Assembly (NCBI GenBank): GCA_002327445.1
Contig: DCWA01000023.1
Location: 1 to 64,000, forward strand
Direction of reading: 5' to 3'
Source of the DNA: Desulfobacteraceae bacterium UBA2174
Lineage (GTDB): Bacteria; Desulfobacterota; Desulfobacteria; Desulfobacterales; UBA2174
Length of the DNA: 64,000 bases
This document shows positions 1 through 8,389 of the stretch, in pieces (the stretch's first letter is position 1; every line of letters begins with the position of its first letter). A model generated the notes under the pieces. That model had not been told where the DNA came from and did not search any database. It worked only from the letters and a program-made list of their open reading frames with translations. The position numbers and the translations under genes were made by a program.

Positions 1-31
1 TGACAATGGCTGTTTTCGGCTTTTTACGACG

Positions 32-61
32 TTATCGATCTTGAATTGAACGATTATCGAT
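32..61. repeat. Paired ttatcgat boxes
   Basis: Two direct copies of ttatcgat lie at 32-39 and 54-61, with starts 22 bp apart, about two helical turns. The second sits in the palindrome tatcgata. The 124 bp at the left edge hold no gene. The spacing would suit a dimeric regulator, perhaps controlling a gene left of the window, but this rests on pattern only. Confidence 0.25.
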
Positions 62-124
62 AAAACCAGTCCGTTCGGATGCTGTCAACCGATATTTCTC
101 CGGCATGGCAACCCCTCCCACCCT

Positions 125-1555
125 TCAGGCTCCAGCGGCTGGCGCCAGGGCCCAGCCGCCACCCAGGGCCTTGTAGAGGGCGATGAGGTTGGCGACCACC
201 GCTCCCCGGCCGGCGGCCAGTTGATCCTGGTAGTTCAGCAGCGAGCGCTGGGCGTCGAGGACGTCGGAAAAGTCCGACAGACCGGCCTCGTACTTGCGCC
301 GCGCCAGGATCTCGGCCTCCTCCGCGGCGCCGACGGCTTCAGCCAGATGGACGCAGCGCACCTGTTCCTGGACGTAGGCCGACAGGGCGTTTTCCACATC
401 CTCCAGGGCGCCGAGCACCGCGGCCTCATAGGCGGCGAGGGCCTGTTCCTGGACGGCGGTCTGGACCTGGATGTTGCGCCGGATGGCCCCGGCGTCGAAG
501 ATGGGCCAGGAAAGGCTCGGCCCCAGGCTCCAGGCGCGGCTGGCCCAGTCGGCCAGATCGTTGGTGTTGGCGGCGCTCAACCCGAACGATCCGGCCAGAC
601 GCAGCCGGGGATACAGGTCGGCCTCGGCCACCCCGATGCGCGCGGTCTGGGCGGCCAACCGGCGCTCGGCCTGACGCACATCCGGCCGCCGGCTCAGGGT
701 TGCGGCGGGAATGGCCACCGTCACCGCAGGCGGCACCACCGGCAAGGGCCGCACCTCGGTCAGCAGCCCGTCCAATACCCCGGGCGTCTCGCCGGCCAGA
801 ACGGCGAGGCGGTTGAAAGTCGCCGCCAGGCTGTCCTCCAGGGACGGAATCTGGCTGCGGGTGGCCTCGAGGTTGGAGAAAGCCCGGTGGACGTCCAGCG
901 CATCGCCCAATCCGGCCGCGTAGCGGGAGCGGGTCAGGTTGTAGGTCTCCACCTGGACCTGCATGTTGGCCCGGGCCACTTGCAGGCGGCGTTGAAGGGT
1001 GCGCGCCTCCATGTAGTTGCGGCCCATCTCGGCCGCCAGGGACACCATGACGTCCGCCAACCCGGCCTCGGCCGCGGCCAAGTCCCCTTCGGCAGCCTCG
1101 ATGTCCCGCCGAACCCCGCCGAAGATGTCGATTTCCCAGCCGGCGTCGAAACCGATGCTGTACAGTCGCGTTTCCCGGCCTCCGCTATGGCCGCGGCTGG
1201 CCGCTCCGCTGCCGTCCGCCGCCGGGTAGAGTTCCGCCTCCCGCAGGCCTCGCCGGGCGCGGGCCTCCCGGACACGGAAACGGGCCTGGGCCGCATCGAG
1301 GTTTGCCGCGGCGGCCTTTTCCACCAGGGCGGTCAGCACCGGGTCGTCAAAAACCTGCCACCAGGTGGCCAGGTCCGGGTCGGCGGCGGCCCCGTCTTGC
1401 AATCCGCTTTGCAGGGGCGTGTTCCATGCCGCAGGCGTCGGCGTCGCCGGCGGCGCGTAGTCCGGTCCCACCGCGGCGCAGGCGCTCAGCCAACACAGGA
1501 GGCCAAAAGCCAGCCCGAGGCGACCGCCATTTGAAGCGCGGATATGGCATTTCAT
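125..1555 (-). CDS. RND efflux outer-membrane lipoprotein, NodT/OprM (TolC-like) family
   Basis: This is the outer-membrane channel of a tripartite efflux pump, 476 aa. The chosen start gives a lipoprotein signal with lipobox LSAC and lipidated Cys26, followed by VGPDYAPP, typical of NodT/OprM proteins. Two long helical outer-membrane-efflux repeats follow, with the typical AEADLYPRL and ARRKYEAGLSDF segments. A Shine-Dalgarno AAGGA sits 8 nt before ATG 1555, so the 39-residue upstream extension that is also open was discarded. A TATATA stretch at 1570-1575 could be a -10 box. The membrane-fusion and inner-membrane pump genes are not visible. They may lie left of the window, downstream on this strand, or elsewhere. 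Substrate unknown. Confidence 0.9.
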   Translation of the reverse strand: MKCHIRASNGGRLGLAFGLLCWLSACAAVGPDYAPPATPTPAAWNTPLQSGLQDGAAADPDLATWWQVFDDPVLTALVEKAAAANLDAAQARFRVREARARRGLREAELYPAADGSGAASRGHSGGRETRLYSIGFDAGWEIDIFGGVRRDIEAAEGDLAAAEAGLADVMVSLAAEMGRNYMEARTLQRRLQVARANMQVQVETYNLTRSRYAAGLGDALDVHRAFSNLEATRSQIPSLEDSLAATFNRLAVLAGETPGVLDGLLTEVRPLPVVPPAVTVAIPAATLSRRPDVRQAERRLAAQTARIGVAEADLYPRLRLAGSFGLSAANTNDLADWASRAWSLGPSLSWPIFDAGAIRRNIQVQTAVQEQALAAYEAAVLGALEDVENALSAYVQEQVRCVHLAEAVGAAEEAEILARRKYEAGLSDFSDVLDAQRSLLNYQDQLAAGRGAVVANLIALYKALGGGWALAPAAGA

Positions 1556-1755
1556 CGCAAGTGTCCTTATATATAACGGTGAGAATCGATCGTTGCCGCA
1601 ATTCCCGAAAAAGTGCCATGGTTTGGGGACTGTCCCCGATGGTCCTGTGGCGCATCCGGCGACGATTGACAAGGGTTTTCCTTTTCAAACGTTAGGTCGT
1701 CTGCCGTCATACGGAAGTTACGCCGTTTTCCATATCCAGAATACCGAGAAAATCG

Positions 1756-2916
1756 ATGCCCCGATCCACGCCACCGCCCTACGAAGGCTTTGAACAAGGT
1801 CCGATCCGACCGCCCAGCGAGGCCGACAGCCTGCTGATCCGGGTCACCCGCAACTGCCCCTGGAACCGCTGCACTTTCTGCCCGGTCTACAAGGGAACCC
1901 GGTTTTCCCTGCGCCCCGTGGAACATGTCAAGCGCGACATCGACCAGGTCGCCGAGGCCGTTGCCGCGATCCAGGAAGCCGCCGACAGCCAGCGATCCGT
2001 CTCGCGGGAGGCCGTCAACCGTCTTTATGCCCGCTTCCCGGGCGACGCCAGCGACGCCCTCACCGCCGCCTTGCACTGGGCCGCGGGAGGATTCCGTTTC
2101 ATCTTTCTCCAGGACGCCAACAGCCTGATCCTGCCGCCGGCGCAACTGGTCGACATCCTGGAGCACCTGCGCCGCCGCTTCCCCTGGCCCCTCCGGATCA
2201 CCTCCTACGCCCGCTCCCACACCGTGGCGCGCATCGGCCAGGATGACCTGGAGGCGATCCGCCGCGCGGGCCTGGACCGGATTCACATCGGAATGGAAAG
2301 CGGCTGCGACGAGGTCCTGGCCCGGGTGCGCAAGGGGACCACCCGGGAACAGCACATCCTGGCCGGGCAAAAGGCCAAGGCCGCCGGCATGGAGCTGTCC
2401 GAATACGTCATGCCCGGCCTGGGCGGCCAGGATCTGTCCGAGCGCCATGCCCTGGACACCGCCGACGCCTTGAACCGGATCAATCCGGACTTCATCCGTC
2501 TGCGCACCCTGGCCATGCGCCGCGGCATCCCCCTGGTGGAAGAATGGGAAGCCGGACGCTTCGTCAAGCTCACCGATGTGGCGGCGGCCCGGGAAATCCG
2601 CACCTTGATCGCCTCCCTGGAGGGCATCACCAGCAATGTGGCCAGCGACCACATCCTCAACCTGTTCCAGGAAATCGAGGGCCGCCTCCCCGGCGACCGC
2701 CCGGCGATGCTCGCCGTGCTCGACCGTTTCTTCGCCCTTCCCCCCGCCGAGCAGACCCTGTATCAGGTCGGCCGGCGCATGGGAATCCTTTCGCGCCTGG
2801 ACCAATTGGAAAACGACGGCCGGCGGCGCCAGGTGGAGGACGTCTGCCACCGCTACGAGATCACGGCGGACAACGTCGACGAGGTGATCACCGAGATGAT
2901 GCGCCGGTTCGTCTAG
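1756..2916 (+). CDS. Radical SAM protein with a CX4CX2C cluster motif
   Basis: A 386-aa radical SAM enzyme of unknown reaction. Near the N-terminus, TRNCPWNRCTFC places Cys34, Cys39 and Cys42 in a CX4CX2C spacing, not the classical CX3CX2C. Downstream are a barrel with HIGMESGCDEVL and the YVMPGLGG segment, resembling the substrate-side strands of B12-independent radical SAM proteins. The C-terminal third (from about residue 270) is helical and unassigned. There is no B12-binding or SPASM-like Cys-rich domain. It is divergent from the efflux lipoprotein across 200 bp and is not clearly in an operon with kor. The fold assignment is firm. The function is not known. Confidence 0.8.
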   Translation: MPRSTPPPYEGFEQGPIRPPSEADSLLIRVTRNCPWNRCTFCPVYKGTRFSLRPVEHVKRDIDQVAEAVAAIQEAADSQRSVSREAVNRLYARFPGDASDALTAALHWAAGGFRFIFLQDANSLILPPAQLVDILEHLRRRFPWPLRITSYARSHTVARIGQDDLEAIRRAGLDRIHIGMESGCDEVLARVRKGTTREQHILAGQKAKAAGMELSEYVMPGLGGQDLSERHALDTADALNRINPDFIRLRTLAMRRGIPLVEEWEAGRFVKLTDVAAAREIRTLIASLEGITSNVASDHILNLFQEIEGRLPGDRPAMLAVLDRFFALPPAEQTLYQVGRRMGILSRLDQLENDGRRRQVEDVCHRYEITADNVDEVITEMMRRFV

Positions 2917-2937
2917 CCGCCAGGCGGCGTGTTTTAC

Positions 2938-2966
2938 TTGACTTTCCCGGCCAAAGTTCCTAAATC
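2938..2966 (+). promoter_or_regulatory. Candidate sigma-70-type promoter of the kor operon
   Basis: TTGACT (2938-2943) and TAAATC (2961-2966) are separated by exactly 17 bp, about 120 bp upstream of korD. The -35 matches 5 of 6 consensus bases and the -10 only 3 of 6, so this is a candidate. Confidence 0.4.
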
Positions 2967-3085
2967 TCGGTCCGGAAAACGACAAAACCCTTGCAAAACG
3001 AGGGGTTGAATTTTTCTTTAACCTTTTTCACCTCAACCGTTGGCAGCCGGGGCGGGAACAGACGGCACCGGCAAGGAAGGATGGC

Positions 3086-3301
3086 ATGGCCGAAGTCCAG
3101 ACAAAACCGAAACTCAAGGAACACCGCATCAACCGGGCCTGGTGCAAGGGATGCGGCATCTGCGTGGCCTTCTGCCCCAAGCAGGTGCTGGAACTCGACG
3201 ACCAGGACAAGGCGGTGGCGGTGCGGCCCGAAGACTGCATCGCCTGCAAACTTTGCGAACTCAGGTGCCCCGACCTGGCAATCGAAATCATCACGGAGTA
3301 A
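3086..3301 (+). CDS. korD: 2-oxoacid:ferredoxin oxidoreductase, delta (ferredoxin) subunit
   Basis: A 71-aa dicluster ferredoxin. Two CX2CX2CX3C motifs (Cys20/23/26/30 and Cys51/54/57/61) bind two [4Fe-4S] clusters. It passes electrons from the thiamine-diphosphate subunits to external ferredoxin in the cytoplasm. It is the first gene of a tight korD-A-B-C operon; korA starts 9 bp downstream. Small size and position identify it as the delta subunit rather than a free ferredoxin. Confidence 0.92.
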   Translation: MAEVQTKPKLKEHRINRAWCKGCGICVAFCPKQVLELDDQDKAVAVRPEDCIACKLCELRCPDLAIEIITE

Positions 3302-3310
3302 CCCCTTGCA

Positions 3311-4459
3311 ATGAAACCGAACATCAAATTCCTTCAAGGCAACGAGGCCTGCGTGGAAGGGGCGCTGTACGCAGGGCTCCGCTTCTTCGCCGGCTATCCG
3401 ATCACCCCTTCCACCGAAATCGCCGAGACCCTCTCGGCCCGACTGCCCCGGATCGGCGGCAAATTCATCCAGATGGAAGACGAGATCGCCTCGATGTGTG
3501 CCATCATCGGCGCCTCGCTCACCGGCAACAAGGTGATGACCGCCACCAGTGGCCCTGGCTTCTCGCTCAAGCAGGAAGCGCTGGGATACGCCGTGATGGC
3601 CGAAATCCCCTGCGTGGTGGTCAATGTCCAGCGCGGCGGGCCGTCCACCGGCAACCCGACCCACGTGGCCCAGGGCGACGTGATGCAGGCCCGCTGGGGC
3701 ACCCACGGCGACCATGCCATCGTGACCTTGACCGCCTCCAATCACCAGGACGTGTTCGCCATGACGGTGGAGGCCTTCAACATCGCCGAGACGTTCCGCA
3801 CGCCGGTGATCCTGCTCTTTGACGAAGTCGTCGGCCACATGCGCGAGAAGCTCGTCATCCCCGAGCCGGGAGATATCCCCCTGGTCGAGCGGCTGCGCAC
3901 CTCGGTGCCCGGCGGGGTGGACTACCACCCGTATCTTCCCCGCGAGGACGGAAGACTGCCGATGAGCGACTTCGGCGGGGTCCACCGCTACAACGTCACC
4001 GGCCTGTTTCACGACATGTGGGGCTTTCCCTCGGACAACCCCGGAGTGGTTCACGGATTGCTCCGCCACCTGGTGGACAAGATCGAAAACAACGTCGATC
4101 AGCTGGCCCGCTACAAGGAATTTTACCTGGACGACGCCGAAGTGGTGCTGGTCTCCTACGGCAGCTCGGCCCGCTCGGCCCTGCACGTGGTGCGCAACCG
4201 CCGGGCCCGGGGCGAAAAACTCGGCCTGCTCGAGCTGCAAACCCTATGGCCCTTTCCCGCCGGCATCGTGCGTGCCAAATGCGCCCGGGCCAGGTCCGTG
4301 GTGGTGGTGGAGATGAACACCGGCCAGATCATGCGCGAGGTCAAGGCCGCCGTGGAGGCCCCGGAAAAGGTCTTCCTGGCCAACCGCATCGACTGCTCGC
4401 TGATCACCCCCACCGACATCCGCAACATTTTGAGGCTTATCCAGGGAAGAGGAGTCTGA
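3311..4459 (+). CDS. korA: 2-oxoacid:ferredoxin oxidoreductase, alpha subunit
   Basis: A 382-aa subunit with the pyrimidine-binding domain of the PFOR/KorA family. It begins with an NEACVEGAL-type segment and GYPITPSTEIAE, and has MEDEIAS and TSGPGFSLK motifs characteristic of 2-oxoglutarate and branched 2-oxoacid:ferredoxin oxidoreductase alpha subunits. With KorB it decarboxylates a 2-oxoacid, with CoA, to acyl-CoA, reducing ferredoxin; the reaction may also run reductively. korB follows after 3 bp. The sequence alone does not separate 2-oxoglutarate (Kor) from 2-oxoisovalerate (Vor) specificity. The nearby branched-acid genes keep the second option open. Confidence 0.92.
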   Translation: MKPNIKFLQGNEACVEGALYAGLRFFAGYPITPSTEIAETLSARLPRIGGKFIQMEDEIASMCAIIGASLTGNKVMTATSGPGFSLKQEALGYAVMAEIPCVVVNVQRGGPSTGNPTHVAQGDVMQARWGTHGDHAIVTLTASNHQDVFAMTVEAFNIAETFRTPVILLFDEVVGHMREKLVIPEPGDIPLVERLRTSVPGGVDYHPYLPREDGRLPMSDFGGVHRYNVTGLFHDMWGFPSDNPGVVHGLLRHLVDKIENNVDQLARYKEFYLDDAEVVLVSYGSSARSALHVVRNRRARGEKLGLLELQTLWPFPAGIVRAKCARARSVVVVEMNTGQIMREVKAAVEAPEKVFLANRIDCSLITPTDIRNILRLIQGRGV

Positions 4460-4462
4460 CCC

Positions 4463-5266
4463 ATGGCGATCAAAGATTACATTCGCGAACGTTTTTTCCC
4501 GCACATGTGGTGCCCCGGCTGCGGCCACGGCATCGTGCTCAACAGCCTGCTGCGGGCCGTCGAAGAGCTGGGCATGAGCAAAAACGAGATCGTGATGGTC
4601 TCGGGCATCGGCTGCTCCAGCCGCATCTCGGGTTACCTCGACTTTCATACGCTGCACACCATCCACGGCCGGGCCCTGGCCTTTGCCACCGGCGTCAAGC
4701 TCAGCCGGCCGGAGCTCAACCTCATCGTGCCCATGGGCGACGGCGACGCCTTGGCCATCGGCGGCAACCATTTCATCCATGCCGCCCGGCGCAACATCGA
4801 CCTGACGGCCATCGTGATGAACAACCGCATCTACGGCATGACCGGCGGGCAGTTCTCGCCGCTGTCCGGCTGCGGCGTCATGGCCACCACCGCGCCGTTT
4901 GCCACCGTGGACCAGAGCTTTGACGTCGCGGAACTGGCCAAGGCGGCCGGCGCCACCTTCGTGGCCCGCTCCACCACCTACCACGTCCAGCAACTGACCA
5001 AGCTGCTGCGGGAAGCCATCCTCCACGAGGGATTCTCGGTGGTCGAGGTCCTGACCCAGTGCCCGACCTACTTCGGCAGGCGCAACAAGCAGGGCGGGGC
5101 GGTGGAGATGATGAAGTGGTTCAAGGACAACACCACCCCCGTGGGCTCCAAAGCCAAACAGGAAAATCCGGCCCTGATCGAACGCGGCATCTTCGTACAG
5201 AAAGAGATGCCGGAGTACTGCAAGGCATACGATCAGGTCATCGAACGGGCCCAGAAAGGAAAATAG
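4463..5266 (+). CDS. korB: 2-oxoacid:ferredoxin oxidoreductase, beta subunit (TPP-binding)
   Basis: A 267-aa thiamine-diphosphate subunit. MWCPGCGHGI near residue 13 is the conserved N-terminal cysteine motif of KorB. GDGDALAIGGNHFIH followed by MNNRIYGMTGGQ is the diphosphate/Mg-binding region. SGIGCSSRISGY is also diagnostic. It forms the active site with KorA. It lies 3 bp after korA with GGAG ahead of the ATG, and korC starts 2 bp after its stop, so the four genes are co-transcribed. Confidence 0.94.
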   Translation: MAIKDYIRERFFPHMWCPGCGHGIVLNSLLRAVEELGMSKNEIVMVSGIGCSSRISGYLDFHTLHTIHGRALAFATGVKLSRPELNLIVPMGDGDALAIGGNHFIHAARRNIDLTAIVMNNRIYGMTGGQFSPLSGCGVMATTAPFATVDQSFDVAELAKAAGATFVARSTTYHVQQLTKLLREAILHEGFSVVEVLTQCPTYFGRRNKQGGAVEMMKWFKDNTTPVGSKAKQENPALIERGIFVQKEMPEYCKAYDQVIERAQKGK

Positions 5267-5268
5267 CC

Positions 5269-5808
5269 ATGGAAAGATGCAGACTCGTGTTTTCCGGCTC
5301 CGGCGGCCAGGGGGTGATCACGGCGGCCATCCTTCTGGCCGAGGCCGCCGTTCTGGAGGAAGGTCTCAACGCGGTGCAGACCCAGGCGTACGGCGCCGCG
5401 GCCCGCGGCGGGGCCACGCGCTCGGACGTGATCGTTTCCGAAGAGGAAATCTACTTTCCCAAGGTCAACGAACCCAACGTGCTGGTCTGTCTGACCCAGG
5501 AGGCCTACAACAAGTTCTATCCCATCATCCGGCCCGGCGGCATGCTGCTCACCGACCCGCGCTACGTGAAGATCGAGCGCAAGGTGGATGCCCGCCAATG
5601 GGAGCTGGAGATGTTTCGCACCGTGATGGAGCGCATCGGCAAGCCCATCGTCTTCAACATCTGCATGCTCGGTGCCGTGCTGGGCCTCACCGACCTCCTT
5701 AAACCGGAGTCGATCCTCAAGGTGCTAGAGCGCCGCATGCCGGCGGCCTTTCTCGACATGAACCGGCAGGCCCTGGAAATCGGCCTCGAACTGGCCCGGG
5801 CCGCCTGA
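5269..5808 (+). CDS. korC: 2-oxoacid:ferredoxin oxidoreductase, gamma subunit
   Basis: A 179-aa gamma subunit. It starts MERCRLVFSGSGGQGV, the family hallmark, followed by QTQAYGAAARGGATRSDV. This domain contacts CoA in PFOR-like enzymes. The reading frame is open upstream, inside korB, but ATG 5269 gives the standard N-terminus and follows an aaagga ribosome site. It is the last gene of the operon; a strong hairpin terminator follows 33 bp after the stop. Confidence 0.93.
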   Translation: MERCRLVFSGSGGQGVITAAILLAEAAVLEEGLNAVQTQAYGAAARGGATRSDVIVSEEEIYFPKVNEPNVLVCLTQEAYNKFYPIIRPGGMLLTDPRYVKIERKVDARQWELEMFRTVMERIGKPIVFNICMLGAVLGLTDLLKPESILKVLERRMPAAFLDMNRQALEIGLELARAA

Positions 5809-5841
5809 CGCCGTTTTTGACCACCACCCGCAAACCACCCA

Positions 5842-5876
5842 GATGCCGGGCGCAGTCCTTGCGCCCGGCATCTTTT
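5842..5876 (+). terminator. Rho-independent terminator of the kor operon
   Basis: A perfect 12-bp stem (gatgccgggcgc, 5842-5853, pairing with 5861-5872), a 7-nt loop and TTTT at 5873-5876. It lies between korC and hemW. Confidence 0.85.
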
Positions 5877-5888
5877 CCCTGAACGCCC

Positions 5889-7043
5889 ATGTCTTCCCCG
5901 CCACCAGCCGGCATCTACATCCACCTCCCCTTCTGCCTGCGCAAGTGCCCCTACTGCGACTTCTACTCGGAAGTCGGCACGGAAGAACGCCGGAGATCCT
6001 TCCTCGTCGCCTTGCACCAGGAACTGGCACTGCGGGCGGACCGTAACCTCGACGCGGACAGCCTCTATTTCGGCGGCGGAACCCCATCGCAGTTCGCCCC
6101 CGTCCACATCTGCGCGATCATCGACCGGGTGAGCGCGCTCTTTCATCTGAGCCAGGACAGCGAGATCACCCTGGAAGCCAACCCCGGCACCGTGACCCGG
6201 GAGGCGCTGGAAGGGTATCGCGCCGCCGGCGTCAACCGGATCAACCTGGGGGCCCAGTCCTTCAACGATGAAAATCTGTCCTTTCTCGGAAGAATCCACG
6301 ACGCCCGGGACGCCCGACGGGCCATCGCCGCCGCCCGTCGCGCCGGCTTCACCGATCTTGGCCTGGATTTGATCTACGGCCTGCCGGGACAGACCCGCCA
6401 GCAGTGGCAGGCCGACCTCGAAGCGGCCCTGGCCGCGGCGCCGGCCCACCTTTCCTGCTACATGCTCACCTACGCCCCCGGCACGCCGCTGGATGAGGCG
6501 CGGGCCGCCGAGCGCATCCGTCCCCTGCCGGAAGAAGCGGTGGCCGGGCTGTTCGAGCTTACCGTGGAGACGCTTACCGCCAGCGGGTTCGTGCACTACG
6601 AGGTTTCCAACTTCGCCCGCGGCGGCAGCCCGCCGGCCTGGTCGCGCCACAACCGCAAATACTGGAACGGCGCGCCGTACTTCGGGTTCGGTCCGGCGGC
6701 CCACTCCTTCGACGGCTCTCGGCGCAGTTGGAACAAACCAGACCTGGATGCTTACTGCAAGGCGCTGGACCGGGGCTACCCGCCCCCGGGCGGCCGGGAA
6801 GTTTTGACGCGCGAACAGCGGATGACCGAGGCAGTTTTTCTTGGTCTGCGCCAGACCGAGGGAATCGACATCGGGGATTTCCAAGTGCGGTTTGCCGTGG
6901 ATGCCGAGCAGCTTTTCGACCGGGCGATGGCCGATCTGGTGGACGAGGGCCTGGCGGCAACCGATGGTCGGCGCTTTTGGCTCACCCGCCGCGGCCTCCT
7001 GGTGGCCGACGCCGCGGCGCTCCGGCTGGCAAGTTGTTTCTGA
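5889..7043 (+). CDS. hemW: Radical SAM heme chaperone HemW (HemN-like)
   Basis: A 384-aa radical SAM protein. CLRKCPYC (Cys16/20/23) holds the iron-sulfur cluster and is followed by DF, as in HemW; the extra Cys of true HemN (CxC) is absent. YFGGGTPS is the SAM-binding glycine motif. The C-terminal HemN-type domain includes HYEVSNFARGG and GFGPAAHSF. HemW is known to bind and deliver heme, so coproporphyrinogen oxidase activity is not expected. It sits alone after the kor terminator and converges on azlD. Many annotations call this family 'coproporphyrinogen III oxidase'. Confidence 0.88.
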   Translation: MSSPPPAGIYIHLPFCLRKCPYCDFYSEVGTEERRRSFLVALHQELALRADRNLDADSLYFGGGTPSQFAPVHICAIIDRVSALFHLSQDSEITLEANPGTVTREALEGYRAAGVNRINLGAQSFNDENLSFLGRIHDARDARRAIAAARRAGFTDLGLDLIYGLPGQTRQQWQADLEAALAAAPAHLSCYMLTYAPGTPLDEARAAERIRPLPEEAVAGLFELTVETLTASGFVHYEVSNFARGGSPPAWSRHNRKYWNGAPYFGFGPAAHSFDGSRRSWNKPDLDAYCKALDRGYPPPGGREVLTREQRMTEAVFLGLRQTEGIDIGDFQVRFAVDAEQLFDRAMADLVDEGLAATDGRRFWLTRRGLLVADAAALRLASCF

Positions 7044-7062
7044 TGGTTCCGGTCCCGGAATT

Positions 7063-7386
7063 TCAGAACAGCAGCTTGAACAGATACAGGGACGCCATGC
7101 CCACGCCGATGGTGGCCAGCACGCTGCGGGTTCGCCAGGCGACGATGGCGGCCACCAGCGAGGCCCAGGGCTTGGGGGTGTCCAGCGCGATCACCACTTC
7201 GCCGCCGCGGACGAACAGGGCGCTGACGGTCAGGGCGGCGAAGCTCGCCGGTGCGATCTGGCGGCAGAGGGCATGGAGCCACGCCGGCAGGTTGCGGTTG
7301 GCGAAAATACCGATCATGGCATAGCGGAAAAGAAAGGTGACGATCCCCACGGCCAGGAGCAAGCCCATCCATTCCATTCGGTTCAT
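7063..7386 (-). CDS. azlD: AzlD family amino-acid transporter small subunit
   Basis: A 107-aa integral membrane protein with about four hydrophobic segments, and an AALTVSALF stretch before the last helices, typical of AzlD/YgaH. With AzlC it forms a branched-chain amino-acid exporter (known from azaleucine resistance in Bacillus; YgaZH in E. coli). Its ATG overlaps the azlC stop codon as ATGA, so the two are translationally coupled. Longer open extensions upstream are azlC in another frame. Confidence 0.85.
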   Translation of the reverse strand: MNRMEWMGLLLAVGIVTFLFRYAMIGIFANRNLPAWLHALCRQIAPASFAALTVSALFVRGGEVVIALDTPKPWASLVAAIVAWRTRSVLATIGVGMASLYLFKLLF

Positions 7387-8201
7387 CGGTCCGGCTCTTT
7401 TCTCTCCGCGACGCGGAATCCAACCGCCAGGCCCAGCACAATGGCGGCCACCAGCCCGAGATTGTAGGGCAGAGGGGCGAACACCAGGGCACCGAAGGCC
7501 GCGCCGAGGGCCGCGGCTTGTCCGGAGCGCTCCCGCACCAGCAGGGTCAGCAAGGCGAGGAAGGTCAGCGGGACGGCGAAGTCCAAGTCCCAGTCGGGCG
7601 GGATGCCGGCGCCGAACACCAGGCCCGCGGCGGTGGACAGCTGCCAACAGAGCCACAGGGTGAACCCGCAACCGAGAAAGTACCAGTGGCGAAAGTCCGT
7701 GGGCCCCCCGCCCCCGGCGCCGCCCTTGCCACAACCCCTTGCCTGGTAGCGCAGAATCGCCACCGCGTAGGCCTCGTCGGTGAGCAGGTAGGCGAGCAGG
7801 ACGCGCCAGCGCCGCGGCAGATGGCGCAGATGGTCGGCGACGGAGGCGCTGTAAAGGATGTGGCGAAGGTTCAAGAGACCGGCGGTCAGGCCGATGGGCA
7901 GCAGTCCCGCCGCCGCCGAGAGCATCTGAACGATCGCCAGTTGGGCCGCTCCGGCGAACACCACCGCCGAGGCGAGCTGGGCCATCCAGGCCGGCAGTCC
8001 GGCGGCCAGAGCGGCGATTCCGTACATCATCCCGAACGGCACGACCCCCAGCAGCAGCGGCGATTCATCCCGGCAGCCGGCGAGAAACTCCGCCATGGCG
8101 CCGGAACGCGGTCCACCCGGGCAGGGACGGCCGTCGCCCGGCGGCGTCGATCCGCCTGGAAAATCCCCGCTGGTTTTCTTCTTGGCAAGGCCCGACACCA
8201 T
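7383..8201 (-). CDS. azlC: AzlC family branched-chain amino-acid exporter large subunit
   Basis: A membrane protein with 5-6 helices. The segments PLLLGVVPFGMMYG, FAGAAQLAIVQML and LLNLRHILYSAS are AzlC/YgaZ signatures. As annotated it is 272 aa. A start at ATG 8096 (MAEFLAGC, 237 aa) is nearer the family length, and neither start has a clear ribosome site except AGGGGG just before 8201. A glycine-rich loop around residues 150-165 looks like a local insertion. Export of leucine/isoleucine/valine analogues fits the amino-acid-metabolism genes further on, but this is inference. Confidence 0.86.
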   Translation of the reverse strand: MVSGLAKKKTSGDFPGGSTPPGDGRPCPGGPRSGAMAEFLAGCRDESPLLLGVVPFGMMYGIAALAAGLPAWMAQLASAVVFAGAAQLAIVQMLSAAAGLLPIGLTAGLLNLRHILYSASVADHLRHLPRRWRVLLAYLLTDEAYAVAILRYQARGCGKGGAGGGGPTDFRHWYFLGCGFTLWLCWQLSTAAGLVFGAGIPPDWDLDFAVPLTFLALLTLLVRERSGQAAALGAAFGALVFAPLPYNLGLVAAIVLGLAVGFRVAERKEPDR

Positions 8202-8389
8202 CGCCCCCTAGTGAATCGTTTAAAACGCCGGCAAGCCGTACCCTCTTCGCCGGCCGGCTGTCAATACCGAAACCGGCGCCCCCTTCCGCCGGAGGCGCCG
8301 GTCTGCGGTCCATGTTCCCGCGCTGCCGCCTGGAGAGGAATGGCAAAAACGGGGACTCGGCGGGCCGGGAGGCAGGGGAGCAACCCGGA

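Noticed and set aside
8272..8302. Nine-base-pair hairpin between azlC and the aldehyde dehydrogenase as a terminator
   Set aside because: The stem accggcgcc/ggcgccggt is perfect, but no T-run follows on either strand and the loop is long.
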